From NCBI GenBank assembly GCA_965247585.1, contig CBDFHC010000002.1:372001-436000 (forward strand): a stretch of DNA of 64,000 nt. Reading direction: 5' to 3'. Below are positions 1 to 8,588 of this stretch, piece after piece. This stretch comes from CBDFHC01 sp965247585 (GTDB lineage: Bacteria; Chloroflexota; Dehalococcoidia; Lucifugimonadales; GCA-2712585). The position numbers and the translations under genes are program-made. The notes beneath the pieces are model-generated. The model was not told the DNA's origin, ran no database searches, and worked only from the letters and a program-made list of their open reading frames with translations. How positions within the stretch are numbered: position 1 is the first letter of the stretch; each line of letters starts with the position of its first letter.

Positions 1-157
1 GAACAGAGATGTCCTGAAGCTTGACGGCGATGGCGTCAGCCTCAGCCGGGCCAATCCAGATTGGGAGGTACCGATCCGACTCTTTTTGCCGGAGGATCAC
101 GACCCTCTGGTAGTTCATGAGGCTGACTCGAATACTATCGATGGTCATCTCATGCAT
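1..157 (-). CDS. Bifunctional nuclease family protein (DUF151), C-terminus cut by window edge
   Basis: The first 52 residues of a DUF151/bifunctional nuclease protein run leftwards off the window. The N-terminus reads MHEMTIDSIRVSLMNYQRVV, followed by a segment with DRYLPIWIGPAEADAIAVKL, the strongly conserved opening of this family. Members are small (about 150-170 aa) proteins with reported RNase/DNase activity or a stress role. The start at 157 is preferred over the internal ATG at 148 because GGAGGT lies 8 nt upstream of it, and a promoter is visible at 191-220. It is divergent from the Lon-like protease gene. The family call is firm; the true function in this host is unknown. Confidence 0.85.
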   Translation of the reverse strand, partial: MHEMTIDSIRVSLMNYQRVVILRQKESDRYLPIWIGPAEADAIAVKLQDISV

Positions 158-190
158 TAAGGGCTACCTCCAAGAGGGGACTTGAGTTCA

Positions 191-220
191 ATTGTATGGT
201 TGGCTGTAAACAGGTGTCAA
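191..220 (-). promoter_or_regulatory. Sigma70-like promoter for the DUF151 gene
   Basis: On the minus strand TTGACA (215-220) is followed after 18 nt by TACAAT (191-196). Transcription would start near 184, leaving a leader of about 27 nt that carries a GGAGGT ribosome-binding site before the ATG at 157. The -35 is a perfect consensus match and the -10 matches 5 of 6. Inference from sequence only. Confidence 0.6.
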
Positions 221-315
221 GGGAATATGTTCCATACCTAACATACATCACCTAGGAAAGTTAGGATGCGGAAGGGATGCCGGTGAGGTGCGGAGGCATA
301 GCGCGAAGGGGCCGG

Positions 316-324
316 TGCTATAAT
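316..324 (+). promoter_or_regulatory. Extended -10 promoter for the Lon-like protease gene
   Basis: TGCTATAAT is an extended -10 element (TGnTATAAT) with a perfect TATAAT at 319-324. No convincing -35 hexamer lies 17 nt upstream, as is usual for extended -10 promoters. A transcript would start near 331, about 45-55 nt before the protease start. Confidence 0.5.
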
Positions 325-373
325 TCACAAGCGGCGGAGATAAGGTGGGACCCTTGTCATTATTCGGCCAACA

Positions 374-2833
374 ATGGGAGACGGAATGGAAAACGGCAAG
401 CGTGAAGTGCCCCCGGAAGCTTTGCGGTGGACGATAGACCCCAGCGCCTTTCCGTTCGAGTGCACGGACGAGTTGAAGCCGCTGGACGGCTTCATAGGAC
501 AAGACCGGGCGATTGAAGCTATCCACTTTGGCCTGGAGGTGGATAAGGCAGGATACAACCTTTTCGCCACGGGGCTTACGGGGACCGGAAAGACTTCCGC
601 TATCAAGCAGCATATTCAAACGGTGATAGACGACCACAAAGAGGACCGCCTCAAGTTTGAGGCGCGGGACTGGGTCTATGTACACAATTTTTCTGACCCG
701 GACCAGCCTAAGGCGGTGAGTCTTACCAAGGAAACCGGTAGGGAATTGCGCCGCCAGGTTGAGCAGCTTTTGGCTACGCTTAGGTCCGAGATCCCAAAAA
801 TCTTCGCCAACGAGGAGTATCAGGAGCAGAGAAAGCGCACCGAGGACGAGGGCAGAGGGACCCACCAAAAGCTGCTGGAGGAGTTGCAGCAAAAGGTCAG
901 GGGCGAGGGATTTGGAATGCAGAGCAGCCCAACGGGTGTGAACTTGTTTCCAATACTTGACGGCAGACCGCTAACGCCGGAAGAGTTTACGGCCCTAGGC
1001 CAGGAGGACCGCGAAAGGATAGAGACGAAAAGGGAGGAGCTGACCGGGACGGTCCAGCAGACGCTGACTGAACTTCGCTCCATTGAAGCGGAGACTATCG
1101 GCCAGGTCCGGGAGCTAGAGCGTGGCGCGGTGGCATCCGGCCTCACGTATCTGTTCACAGACCTTGGGCAGAAGCATGCCCAGCCAGCAGTGGCGGAGTT
1201 TCTGGAGAGTCTAAAGGACCACACGTTGGACAACCTGGCGCTATTTCAGGAGCGCGAGGTATCAGCCGGAGCGCCTCAGGCGCCAGGGCGGCCGACGATC
1301 ACCGGGTTGCAGGGTAACCCGTTCTTACCCTATGAGGTGAACCTGCTGGTGGATAACAGCGAGGTGGAGACGGTACCGATTGTGGTGGAGTCAAACCCAA
1401 CGTGGGGGAACTTGTTTGGGAGGATAGAGCGGCGGGCGGTAATGGGCACTTATCTGAGCGATCATTCCATGCTCAAAGGGGGAGGGGTGCACCGGGCCAA
1501 CGGTGGATATCTGATCCTGAATGTGAAAGACGTCCTGATGAATGCGGGGGTTTGGGAAGGGCTAAAACGAGTTATTCGAACGAAGGAGGCCAGGCTAGAG
1601 GACCCATCTGAGCAGATAGGGTTACTGGCGCCTCAGGCGATGCGCCCGCAGCCCATTCCATTAAATCTCAAGGTGATACTCACGGGAGACGAGCAGACTT
1701 ATCGCCTCCTTTATGCGAATGACCGGGAGGACTTGCGGGAGCTGTTCAAGGTGAAGGCTGAGTTTGACTACCAGATAGATCTTAACGACGAAAACGTACG
1801 CTCTTATTGCGATTTTATTTGCGGGACGTGCGAGTCCGAGGGGCTAATGCCCTTTGACCGGAACGGAGCGGCCCAGGTGGTGGAATATGGCGCACGGCTG
1901 GTGGCGGACCAGAAGAAGCTATCATCCCGGTTTGGCCAGGTGCAGGATGTGTTGATTGAGTCTGACTACTGGGCCAAACGGGAAGGCGCTTCGCTGGTGA
2001 GCGGGAGCCACGTCAAGAAGGCGCTGGAGGAGCGCGTTTACCGGCACAACTTGATGGAAGAGCGGATGCGCCGATTTATTGCCGACGGGACGATCATGGT
2101 TGACCTGGAGAGTTCCGTGGTGGGGCAGGTAAACGGCCTGGTGGTGTACGAGTTGGGCGATTTTAGCTTCGGCCGGCCAACGCGCATTACGGCCAAGACT
2201 TTCGCGGGGTCCAAGGGAGTGATCAATATTGAGCGGGAGACCCAGCTCAGCGGTAGAATCCACGATAAGGGAGTGCTGATCCTGAGCGGGTATCTGGGGT
2301 GGCAATTTGCGCAAGACAGGCCGTTGTCCATTTCGGCCAGTCTCTGCTTTGAGCAGTCTTATGAGGGGGTGGAGGGGGACAGCGCTTCGTCAACAGAGCT
2401 GTACGCGCTGCTCTCCAGCCTCTCGGACCTTCCCCTTCGCCAGGACATTGCCGTCACGGGTTCTGTAAACCAGAAGGGGGAGATACAGCCTATTGGGGGT
2501 GTCAACCAGAAGGTTGAGGGGTTTTTTGACCTCTGCCATCTTGGCGGCCTAACCGGAGAGCAAGGGGCCATAATTCCTCACCAAAACGTTCGCAACCTGA
2601 TGCTAAGGCAGGACGTGGTGGACGCGGTGCGGGAAGGAAAGTTCCACATCTACTCGGTAGAGAGCATAGACCAGGGGATAGAGATACTCACGGGCGTTCC
2701 GGCGGGGGAGCGCCAACCGGACGGCGCTTATCCTGAAGACACGGTCAACTACCTAATAGACTGCCGGCTACGGAGGCTGGGGGACTCCCTGCGGGGTTAT
2801 TACGGAGCCATGATGGGACAGGTGGTGGATTAG
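374..2833 (+). CDS. Lon-family ATP-dependent protease (AAA_32 / LonB-like type)
   Basis: An 819-residue AAA+ protease with a Lon-type proteolytic domain. A Walker A motif GLTGTGKT lies at residues 67-74. The middle holds a charged coiled-coil-like insertion (about 130-270), then AAA segments such as GGYLILNVKDVL and VKAEFDYQIDL. The C-terminal Lon domain has the Ser/Lys dyad: GDSASS with Ser about 670 and GGVNQKVEG with Lys about 713. This layout, without the N-terminal Lon substrate domain, fits the AAA_32/LonB-like group of cytosolic proteases that degrade damaged proteins. The ATG at 386 (MENGKR) has GGGAG just upstream and may be the real start instead of 374. It appears monocistronic; the next gene is convergent. 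Confidence 0.9.
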   Translation: MGDGMENGKREVPPEALRWTIDPSAFPFECTDELKPLDGFIGQDRAIEAIHFGLEVDKAGYNLFATGLTGTGKTSAIKQHIQTVIDDHKEDRLKFEARDWVYVHNFSDPDQPKAVSLTKETGRELRRQVEQLLATLRSEIPKIFANEEYQEQRKRTEDEGRGTHQKLLEELQQKVRGEGFGMQSSPTGVNLFPILDGRPLTPEEFTALGQEDRERIETKREELTGTVQQTLTELRSIEAETIGQVRELERGAVASGLTYLFTDLGQKHAQPAVAEFLESLKDHTLDNLALFQEREVSAGAPQAPGRPTITGLQGNPFLPYEVNLLVDNSEVETVPIVVESNPTWGNLFGRIERRAVMGTYLSDHSMLKGGGVHRANGGYLILNVKDVLMNAGVWEGLKRVIRTKEARLEDPSEQIGLLAPQAMRPQPIPLNLKVILTGDEQTYRLLYANDREDLRELFKVKAEFDYQIDLNDENVRSYCDFICGTCESEGLMPFDRNGAAQVVEYGARLVADQKKLSSRFGQVQDVLIESDYWAKREGASLVSGSHVKKALEERVYRHNLMEERMRRFIADGTIMVDLESSVVGQVNGLVVYELGDFSFGRPTRITAKTFAGSKGVINIERETQLSGRIHDKGVLILSGYLGWQFAQDRPLSISASLCFEQSYEGVEGDSASSTELYALLSSLSDLPLRQDIAVTGSVNQKGEIQPIGGVNQKVEGFFDLCHLGGLTGEQGAIIPHQNVRNLMLRQDVVDAVREGKFHIYSVESIDQGIEILTGVPAGERQPDGAYPEDTVNYLIDCRLRRLGDSLRGYYGAMMGQVVD

Positions 2834-2847
2834 GGGCCAGCGGGCCG

Positions 2848-3588
2848 CTATCCCCGCCTGATCTTGGGGAAGCTCTTCGTCTCCAAGAGCCAATTTACCC
2901 GCTGGACCACGGCCTCTATTTCCACGGGGTGGAGCATCTCCACCAGCTCTTTTGATTTGCCGTCAGGGTGGGCCAGTTCCTCCAAAAGATTCCGCATGGA
3001 GCGGGCGGCGCTCTTGGGAAGCGGCTCGCCCCAAAAGTCCCAGATGACGGTGCGCAGTTTGGGGACGTGGTTGAAGGTTAGGCCGTGGTCAATGCCCCAG
3101 ACACGGCTATCAGGACCTTCAAAGCAGTGGACGGACTTACGATCAGCGTTGTTGGCGATAATGTCGAAGCAGGCGATGGTACGCAGCTCTTCGCGGTGGG
3201 ACTCGCGAAGGGTACGGTAGTGGGAGTTACTATCGTGGTCAACGTAGCGTTGCACTGATCCGACGCCGTAGGGACCGTCCCTGACCACGGTTTCGGGAAT
3301 AAAATGCCAGCCAAGTATCTGACTTAGCAGATAGGCGGCGTACTCGCGTTTGTAGAGGCTGCCGGAATCAAAGTCCCACAAAGGCGCCTCGCCGTCACGG
3401 GGTTTGTAGACGGCTTGAACCTGCTCCCCGCTGGAAGAGCAAATCTTGACGAAAAAGGTGTAGTTGGAACCGGCAGGGGAGAGGTCACAGGAGACGATCT
3501 CTCCGGCTTTAAGAAGACCGGTTATTTTGGCCTGAAACGAGGGGCCGGTAGGGTGGGCCTGCTCAGGCCCTGAGCGACTGGTGACCAT
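2848..3588 (-). CDS. SCO1664-like family protein (PI3K/PI4K-like kinase fold)
   Basis: About 246 residues starting MVTSRSGPEQ. Recognisable blocks are VQAVYKPRDGEAPLWDF (ATP-site lysine region), KREYAAYLLSQILGW, FDIIANNADRK (catalytic loop with D and N) and VWGIDHGLTFN (metal-binding DHG). These are the marks of the SCO1664 family, described as phosphatidylinositol 3-/4-kinase-like. The start at 3588 was chosen because it overlaps the end of the DUF3090 gene by 26 nt and the homologous sequence begins shortly after; longer in-frame extensions run through the DUF3090 coding region. Substrate unknown. In actinobacteria the same pair usually sits with a histidine-phosphatase gene, which is absent here. 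Confidence 0.8.
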   Translation of the reverse strand: MVTSRSGPEQAHPTGPSFQAKITGLLKAGEIVSCDLSPAGSNYTFFVKICSSSGEQVQAVYKPRDGEAPLWDFDSGSLYKREYAAYLLSQILGWHFIPETVVRDGPYGVGSVQRYVDHDSNSHYRTLRESHREELRTIACFDIIANNADRKSVHCFEGPDSRVWGIDHGLTFNHVPKLRTVIWDFWGEPLPKSAARSMRNLLEELAHPDGKSKELVEMLHPVEIEAVVQRVNWLLETKSFPKIRRG

Positions 3589-4081
3589 TAGACCTAATAC
3601 ACATATGCCCGTCCGGGTTGATGGGCCGGCCACAGAGGAAGCAGCGAGGGCGTCCCGCGGCGCAAATTTCCAGGGATTCCTTGGACAGCTTTTGGGCGAT
3701 TTCAAAGGGCACCCAGAAGCTTAGGTCGGCGGGGCCATCGGTATCGGCTTCTGTTTCGTGGGCCAGGAAAAGGAAGGAGTTGGAGGTGGGGTCGTGACCC
3801 AGGGCCAAGCTGCCGACTTTGAAATCGATGTTGGTGGCTTCACCACTCCAGGTCGCTTCAGGGGATTCCGGTGCTTCGGCGCTGCTGCTGGAGGGGTCTG
3901 ACTCAACTTCCTGGATGTACACAGCGATCTGTTGAAGCTGTTCCTTTTCCAACCACAGGCACGCCGAAGCCAATCCGGCCTGGACCAGGAGACGGAATGT
4001 ACGTTCGCCTGGGCGGCCTTGAGACTCGCTCTTGACACTGTCAACGGTCCCTAACCTGCTGTAGGCACGATAGTCAGGCAT
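3563..4081 (-). CDS. DUF3090 family protein with C-terminal Cys cluster
   Basis: A 172-residue protein beginning MPDYRAYSRLG. It has the DUF3090 pattern: a hydrophobic core (FRLLVQAGLASACLWLEKEQ), an acidic Ser/Pro-rich middle, a second core around FKVGSLALGHD, and a C-terminal zinc-finger-like motif CFLCGRPINPDGHMC (CxxC and a later HxC). The function of the family is unknown. Its stop lies inside the SCO1664-like gene, so the two are translated from one message and probably act together. It is the first gene of the pair. Confidence 0.82.
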   Translation of the reverse strand: MPDYRAYSRLGTVDSVKSESQGRPGERTFRLLVQAGLASACLWLEKEQLQQIAVYIQEVESDPSSSSAEAPESPEATWSGEATNIDFKVGSLALGHDPTSNSFLFLAHETEADTDGPADLSFWVPFEIAQKLSKESLEICAAGRPRCFLCGRPINPDGHMCIRSNGHQSLRA

Positions 4082-4090
4082 ACATAGCCC

Positions 4091-4119
4091 ATCTTAAATG
4101 CTCATTTAAGCGCTGACAA
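4091..4119 (-). promoter_or_regulatory. Promoter for the DUF3090-SCO1664 pair, nearly leaderless
   Basis: On the minus strand TTGTCA (4114-4119), 17 nt, then TAAGAT (4091-4096). The expected start of transcription, near 4084, is only about 3 nt before the ATG at 4081, and no Shine-Dalgarno sequence is visible, so the message may be almost leaderless. Moderate hexamer scores. Confidence 0.4.
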
Positions 4120-4204
4120 GCTTTGCCAGCGACAATTGTCAGCAAGTTATGTGAAGGCGGTGTGCGGCAGCGGAGATTCGAGGTGGAAGGAGCCGCTCCG
4201 GGGT

Positions 4205-4233
4205 TTGTATGCTTAATCAGCCGTATATATAAT
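4205..4233 (+). promoter_or_regulatory. Promoter upstream of first luciferase-like oxidoreductase
   Basis: A perfect TATAAT at 4228-4233 with a weak TTGTAT 17 nt upstream (4205-4210). Transcription would start about 4240, just before the purine-rich ribosome-binding site at 4243-4254. Confidence 0.45.
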
Positions 4234-4255
4234 CGGCAAACAGGGGGAGGGAAAG

Positions 4256-5281
4256 ATGCGGAACTCAAACGTCACATTCGGGATACAAACGGGCCAGCAG
4301 GAGGCCCAGTGGGGGGAGTTGCGGGACTGCTGGCTTGAGTTGGAAGAGCTGGGTTTCGACGACCTGTGGGTATACGACCATTACCTGCCTACGGGCACCC
4401 GGGTCCAAGACGGGGGGGTGGACGACGCCTGGGCGCTGCTGGCGGCGCTCAGCCAGGTGGTGAAGCGGCCCCGTCTGGGCACCATGGTAACCAGCATGAC
4501 GTTCCGGCACCCGGTGGTGCTGGCGAAGATGGCGACGACGGTGGACCACGCCAGCGCCGGTAGGGTAATTCTGGGACTGGGTACGGGCTGGTATGAGCCG
4601 GAGCATTCGGCTTATGGGATCCCGTATCCGTCTCTGCGGCAGCGAATGGACAGGCTGGGGGAGGCTGCCCATCTCATAAAGCAGCTCTGGACGGAGCCTA
4701 GGACGAATTTTGAGGGCAAGCATTTCCAGATTACGGATGCTCCCTTTGAACCGAAGCCGGTGCAGAAGCCGCACCCGCCGATACTGATAGGTGGAGGCGG
4801 AGAACGACGCACTCTGAATCTGGTGGCGCGTTACGCCAACAACTGGAATTGGATCCCCACCGCACCCCTGGAGGTGTACAGGCACAAGCTTTCGGTGCTA
4901 CGGGAGCACTGCGCCGCAGTGGGGCGCGACCCGGCTGAAATTCAGCAATCGCTGAATCCAGACTTCATCATAAGTGACGACCCAAAACGGATAGACCAGG
5001 TGCTCCAGGTGAACGCCCGAAGCGCGGGAAAGAGCGTTGAGGAGATACGGGACTCCTGGATAGCGGGCAATCCTGAAGAGGTGCGGAAAAAGCTACAGGC
5101 GTTTATTGACCTGGGGGTAACGTCCTTCGTGTTCGCTTTGCGTCCGCCCTTCGATCCGGCGTCCAAGGCGAAGGTGCCTGACCTGGGCCAGAGGATGATG
5201 CGCTACCACACGACGATGGACGACGTGCGGCGCCTGGCCGAGGAGGTGCTGCCGGCGCTACGCCAGGGCGTCCGGTTGTAA
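4256..5281 (+). CDS. LLM-class F420-dependent (or flavin) oxidoreductase
   Basis: A 341-residue luciferase-like TIM barrel. Family marks: FGIQTGQQEAQW near the N-terminus, DDLWVYDHYLP, the conserved VVLAKMATTVDHASAGRVILGLGTGW spread over 95-122 (quoted in parts: TVDHASAGRV, LGLGTGWYEPE), and KPHPPILIGGGGERR for cofactor phosphate binding. The arrangement resembles the F420-dependent subgroup, but flavin use cannot be excluded. A purine-rich ribosome-binding site precedes the ATG. Substrate unknown; the setting (amidohydrolases, cupin) suggests breakdown of organic compounds. The first of three such genes in the window. Confidence 0.85.
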   Translation: MRNSNVTFGIQTGQQEAQWGELRDCWLELEELGFDDLWVYDHYLPTGTRVQDGGVDDAWALLAALSQVVKRPRLGTMVTSMTFRHPVVLAKMATTVDHASAGRVILGLGTGWYEPEHSAYGIPYPSLRQRMDRLGEAAHLIKQLWTEPRTNFEGKHFQITDAPFEPKPVQKPHPPILIGGGGERRTLNLVARYANNWNWIPTAPLEVYRHKLSVLREHCAAVGRDPAEIQQSLNPDFIISDDPKRIDQVLQVNARSAGKSVEEIRDSWIAGNPEEVRKKLQAFIDLGVTSFVFALRPPFDPASKAKVPDLGQRMMRYHTTMDDVRRLAEEVLPALRQGVRL

Positions 5282-5349
5282 GGCTATCAGGTCTCAATTA
5301 CAATTGGCCTGGCTGCAATTAGAAGGAATAGCGGAGGGAGGCGAGAGTT

Positions 5350-6336
5350 ATGGCTGAAAAGATCACGGTGCTGGTAGCCACGAACGGGCAGGGGATTATG
5401 CGCAGCTCAGACGCAGGCGAGTCCTGGACCAGGGTTGGCATAGGCCAGGGGATGCATGGGGACGCTGTAGTGCGCTCGGTGGCCTCGAACCCGGCCAGGC
5501 CGGAGGTTGTGTACGCGGGAACGGAGCTGGGGTTGTACAGAAGCGACGACGCGGGCCGAAAATGGGCACTGTTGGACACCCCAATGAAGGGTTCCGCGGT
5601 GTGGTATCTGCTAATTGACCCCACCAGCCCGGAGGTGATCTACGCCTGCACGGGGACCCCAACCCCAGCAGCGATCTTCCGGTCAGATGACAACGCAAAG
5701 TCCTGGGAGAAGCTGCCAGTGCCGGTGGCGGAGAGCTGCCCCAACGTAGGAACTCCTCGATTTACGGGATTAGCGATAGACCCACTGGAGACGCAGAACC
5801 TTTGGGCAGGCATTGAGGTGGACGGGGTGCGTAGAAGCCGGGACGGCGGCGCGACGTGGGAGACGGTGAACGGGGCCATAAAGAACCCGGACGTGCACAG
5901 TATCACGGTGGTGGCAGGACCACCCAAGCAGGTGATAGTGGTGGTGAACAACGGGATCTACACCAGCACGGACGACGGCGCTACTTGGAAGAGCTCCCTG
6001 GCCAAAGAGGACCTGCCCATGGGATATCCAAGGTTTATCACTCGCAAGCCGGGGGACCCGAAGACGCTGTTCCTGGCTATCGGCGACTACACGCCCGGGA
6101 GCACCGGGACGATAATGCGGTCCGGTGACGCCGGGCAGAACTGGGAAAACCTGACACTTCCGGTGCAACCCAACTCATCCATGTGGGCCATTGGGACGCA
6201 TGAGTCCAACCCGGACCTGATGTACGCCGCCAGCCGCTACGGTTACCTTTATAAGAGCGACGACGGCGGGGACTCCTGGTCCAAGGAGTGGCGGGAGCTA
6301 AGCGAGGTGATGGCGATTACCTGGGTGCCATCGTAA
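5350..6336 (+). CDS. BNR/sialidase-like beta-propeller protein
   Basis: 328 residues with repeated S/T-x-D-x-G-x-x-W (Asp-box) motifs: RSSDAGESWTRV, RSDDAGRKWALL, RSDDNAKSWEKL, RSRDGGATWETV, TSTDDGATWKSS, RSGDAGQNWENL and KSDDGGDSWSKE. These are the loops of a six- to seven-bladed propeller such as sialidase-like or photosystem II stability-factor-like (Ycf48) proteins. No signal peptide is seen, so it is probably cytosolic. Its stop codon overlaps the start of the cupin gene (TAATG), showing translational coupling. Enzymatic activity is not supported by visible catalytic residues; a binding or scaffold role is possible. Confidence 0.8.
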   Translation: MAEKITVLVATNGQGIMRSSDAGESWTRVGIGQGMHGDAVVRSVASNPARPEVVYAGTELGLYRSDDAGRKWALLDTPMKGSAVWYLLIDPTSPEVIYACTGTPTPAAIFRSDDNAKSWEKLPVPVAESCPNVGTPRFTGLAIDPLETQNLWAGIEVDGVRRSRDGGATWETVNGAIKNPDVHSITVVAGPPKQVIVVVNNGIYTSTDDGATWKSSLAKEDLPMGYPRFITRKPGDPKTLFLAIGDYTPGSTGTIMRSGDAGQNWENLTLPVQPNSSMWAIGTHESNPDLMYAASRYGYLYKSDDGGDSWSKEWRELSEVMAITWVPS

Positions 6337-6671
6337 TGGGTCTCTTCCGGATGTACACGGGCGGGGACGGTCAGTCCCATTACGAGGGGTTGGAGCTATC
6401 CCAGCACCCTGAGTTGACGACTCCCACGGCCACCAAGGGCATCTTCTTCCGGGAGTGGCCGGTAGGCCATTTCATTGACTGGCACCCCGCGCCGCAGCGC
6501 CAGTACGTGATACTGCTCTCGGGAGAGCTGGAGATAGGATTTGGCGACGGGTCCAGCAAACGGTTCGGCGCGGGTGACGCCCGGCTGGTGGAAGATACCA
6601 CGGGCAAGGGTCACACTACCCGCGTAGTGAGCGAAGGACCTGTGCTGTCCGCGGTGGTGCCGTTGCAGTAG
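6336..6671 (+). CDS. Cupin-domain protein
   Basis: About 111 residues, start MGLFRMYTGG, chosen because the ATG overlaps the previous stop (TAATG). The core reads FIDWHPAPQRQYVILLSGEL, EIGFGDGS and FGAGDARLVEDTTGKGH, the two cupin motifs of a small beta-barrel with potential metal ligands (His in WHPAPQRQ, His in GKGHTTR). Often such proteins are dioxygenase-like or sugar/acid-binding. It is coupled to the propeller gene and followed after 86 nt by an amidohydrolase. Specific function unknown. Confidence 0.75.
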   Translation: MGLFRMYTGGDGQSHYEGLELSQHPELTTPTATKGIFFREWPVGHFIDWHPAPQRQYVILLSGELEIGFGDGSSKRFGAGDARLVEDTTGKGHTTRVVSEGPVLSAVVPLQ

Positions 6672-6757
6672 CGAATGCAAAAAGACTTAATCAGGCAGCC
6701 GGCCTGAAGAAGGCGGCAGGGACGAATACTGGGTGCTCGCATAAACGGAGGAAACGG

Positions 6758-7933
6758 ATGAAGCTGAAGTACGGGCTGATAAGCTCCGATAGTCATGCGC
6801 AAGAGCACCCGGAGGCTTGGACTAGCCGTATGTCCAAGTCAAAGTGGGGCGACCGGGTCCCGCACGTGGCAGAGACGAATGACCCATCAGCCGGAGTGGG
6901 GCCGTTGGACGGCACTGTGGAGCGGTGGTTTATTGACGGAAGGCCCATGGAGCGAAGGGGAACGGTGAACTGCCCAACGGCGATGGGTGACCCGCTGCGT
7001 AGGACTTATCCGCAGCGGTGGGAGGAGGTGCCGGAGATTGTTTACGACCCGCATCGCCGGTTGGAGGCCCAGGAGCGGGACGGCGTAGACGCGGAGGTGT
7101 TGTTTCCCAACATAGCGGGGCAGTCTGGCGAGGGGCTGGTGAATTTTGAGGCTGAGCTAGAACTGGACTGCGTTAGGGCCTATAACGACCTGATTTCCGA
7201 GGAATGGGTTGGCGCCAGCGACAGGTACGTGGGCCTGGCGATATTGCCCTACAAGAGCGGTATAGCGGAGACGGCGAGAGAGGTCCGAAGGGCGGTGAAA
7301 AACGGTCACAAGGGCGTTATCATGCTCTCTGAGCCAAGCCAAAACGCCCCCGGGCTCCCCCACATAAACGACGCGTATTGGAACCCGATGTGGGACGCGT
7401 GCCAAGAGATGGAGGCACCGGTCCACTTCCACGCCTCCGGGGGGATGAGGAAGCTATCAATGGAGGCATGGAAGGGCTATAGCCGGAACCAGATTCAGGC
7501 GATGAACCCTTCAGGCAACTTCAGCTTGCAAGCCCAGTCGTTGCCCAACCTTTTGCTGTCTGGGACGCTGGAGCGGTTCCCCGGACTTAAGGTGGTGTGC
7601 GCGGAGACGGGGCTGGGTTGGGTGAACTACATCATTGAGGCGTGCGATCACGAGTGGGAACGGAGACATCTGTGGACGGAGGGTCTGACAACCCGTCCCA
7701 GCGATGTGTTCCACCGGCAGGTGCATGTGGACTTCTGGTATGAGACCGCGGGCGTGGAACAACGGCACGCCATAGGGCTGGACAACATCATGTGGGAATC
7801 AGACTTTCCGCATTCCACTTCTACATGGCCGGATTCATGGCAGTTTATTGAGCGGACGTTGAAGGGGGTGCCGGAGGAGGAGAGGTTCCAGCTGATGGCG
7901 GGGAACGCGGTACGAATATACAAGATGGGCTGA
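6758..7933 (+). CDS. Amidohydrolase-2 family metal-dependent hydrolase/decarboxylase
   Basis: A 391-residue TIM-barrel protein of the amidohydrolase-related (ACMSD-like) family. Visible marks: ISSDSHAQEHPEAW (N-terminal metal site D-x-H), YDPHRRLEAQERDGVDAEVLFPN, EAPVHFHASGG (metal His pair), KVVCAETGLGWV, HEWERRH and MWESDFPHSTSTWPDS (catalytic Asp). Such enzymes hydrolyse or decarboxylate cyclic and aromatic acids. The ribosome-binding site CGGAGG lies just upstream of the ATG. A strong terminator follows at 7967-7996, closing the transcription unit. Confidence 0.85.
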   Translation: MKLKYGLISSDSHAQEHPEAWTSRMSKSKWGDRVPHVAETNDPSAGVGPLDGTVERWFIDGRPMERRGTVNCPTAMGDPLRRTYPQRWEEVPEIVYDPHRRLEAQERDGVDAEVLFPNIAGQSGEGLVNFEAELELDCVRAYNDLISEEWVGASDRYVGLAILPYKSGIAETAREVRRAVKNGHKGVIMLSEPSQNAPGLPHINDAYWNPMWDACQEMEAPVHFHASGGMRKLSMEAWKGYSRNQIQAMNPSGNFSLQAQSLPNLLLSGTLERFPGLKVVCAETGLGWVNYIIEACDHEWERRHLWTEGLTTRPSDVFHRQVHVDFWYETAGVEQRHAIGLDNIMWESDFPHSTSTWPDSWQFIERTLKGVPEEERFQLMAGNAVRIYKMG

Positions 7934-7966
7934 GAAGACCGCTAAAGATGATGCAAGACGATCAAG

Positions 7967-7996
7967 AGTGGCGCCCCGATAAGGCGCCACTTTTTT
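7967..7996 (+). terminator. Rho-independent terminator after the amidohydrolase gene
   Basis: A perfect 9-bp stem, AGTGGCGCC (7967-7975) with GGCGCCACT (7983-7991), a 7-nt loop and a run of six T (7991-7996). It faces the plus strand; there is no T-run on the other side. Confidence 0.9.
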
Positions 7997-8102
7997 ACTT
8001 GGAGAAGCGCCCAATGTTTCGGGCGACGGAGGGGTAGGACCGCGGAGTGGCGGCACGAAATTAGAATAGAGTGGGCACCAGGCAGGGGAAGGAAGATGCG
8101 GC

Positions 8103-8453
8103 CTAGGAGGTACGCGGCGGGGAGGGAGAGTCGGAGCTTACGATTTTGCCGAGGGCGGAGCAGAAGCTGTTCCACTCTCGCATCATCTCTTGGAGCGCTT
8201 CTCTGCCCTTGGGGGTAATCTGGTAGACGCGCCGGGTCTGACCACCGTTGTTCATATCCCAGACGCTCTCCACCAACTGGTCATTCTCCATGCGATGAAG
8301 GGTAGGGTAGATGGTCCCACCCTTGACACGGAAGTAGCCGCCGCTTCGACGCTCAATCTCCTTGACCAACATGTAGCCGTATTTAGCCCCTTCCGATAGG
8401 AGGGAGAGAAGCAAGGTCCCCGTATTTCCTTTTAGCAACTCGCGCCTGTACAT
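8103..8453 (-). CDS. PadR-family transcriptional regulator
   Basis: 116 residues with the PadR winged helix: LLKGNTGTLLLSLLSEG, KYGYMLVKEIERRSGG, FRVKGGTIYPTLHRMEND, and GQTRRVYQITPKGREALQ for the wing. The C-terminus is short and proline/serine rich. PadR proteins are repressors of phenolic-acid or efflux genes and often control themselves. It is divergent from the ThDP enzyme gene, its probable target. A TAGAAT at 8460-8465 stands 6 nt before the ATG with no Shine-Dalgarno sequence, the geometry of a leaderless message. Confidence 0.87.
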   Translation of the reverse strand: MYRRELLKGNTGTLLLSLLSEGAKYGYMLVKEIERRSGGYFRVKGGTIYPTLHRMENDQLVESVWDMNNGGQTRRVYQITPKGREALQEMMREWNSFCSALGKIVSSDSPSPPRTS

Positions 8454-8478
8454 AATAATATTCTACGGTCGAGTGGGC

Positions 8479-8495
8479 ATGTCGGTTTCCTACAT
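8479..8495. promoter_or_regulatory. Candidate PadR operator
   Basis: An inverted repeat ATGT (8479-8482), 9-nt spacer, ACAT (8492-8495), in the shared control region between the PadR and ThDP-enzyme genes and covering the -35 zone of the padR promoter. PadR proteins are known to bind ATGT/ACAT dyads; the exact spacing differs from the B. subtilis operator, so this is tentative. Confidence 0.35.
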
Positions 8496-8588
8496 ACCAG
8501 ACTGATTTCAAAGCTTAGCATTGAAGGGCAAGGGACCGCATTCCGGCGGGCCACGGGGATTTGGCAAATCTGCCGCCAGCGAATTTGG

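Noticed and set aside
221..233. GGAA-TATG-TTCC dyad upstream of the Lon-like gene
   Set aside because: A 4-bp arm is too short and no candidate regulator is known; kept out of the features.
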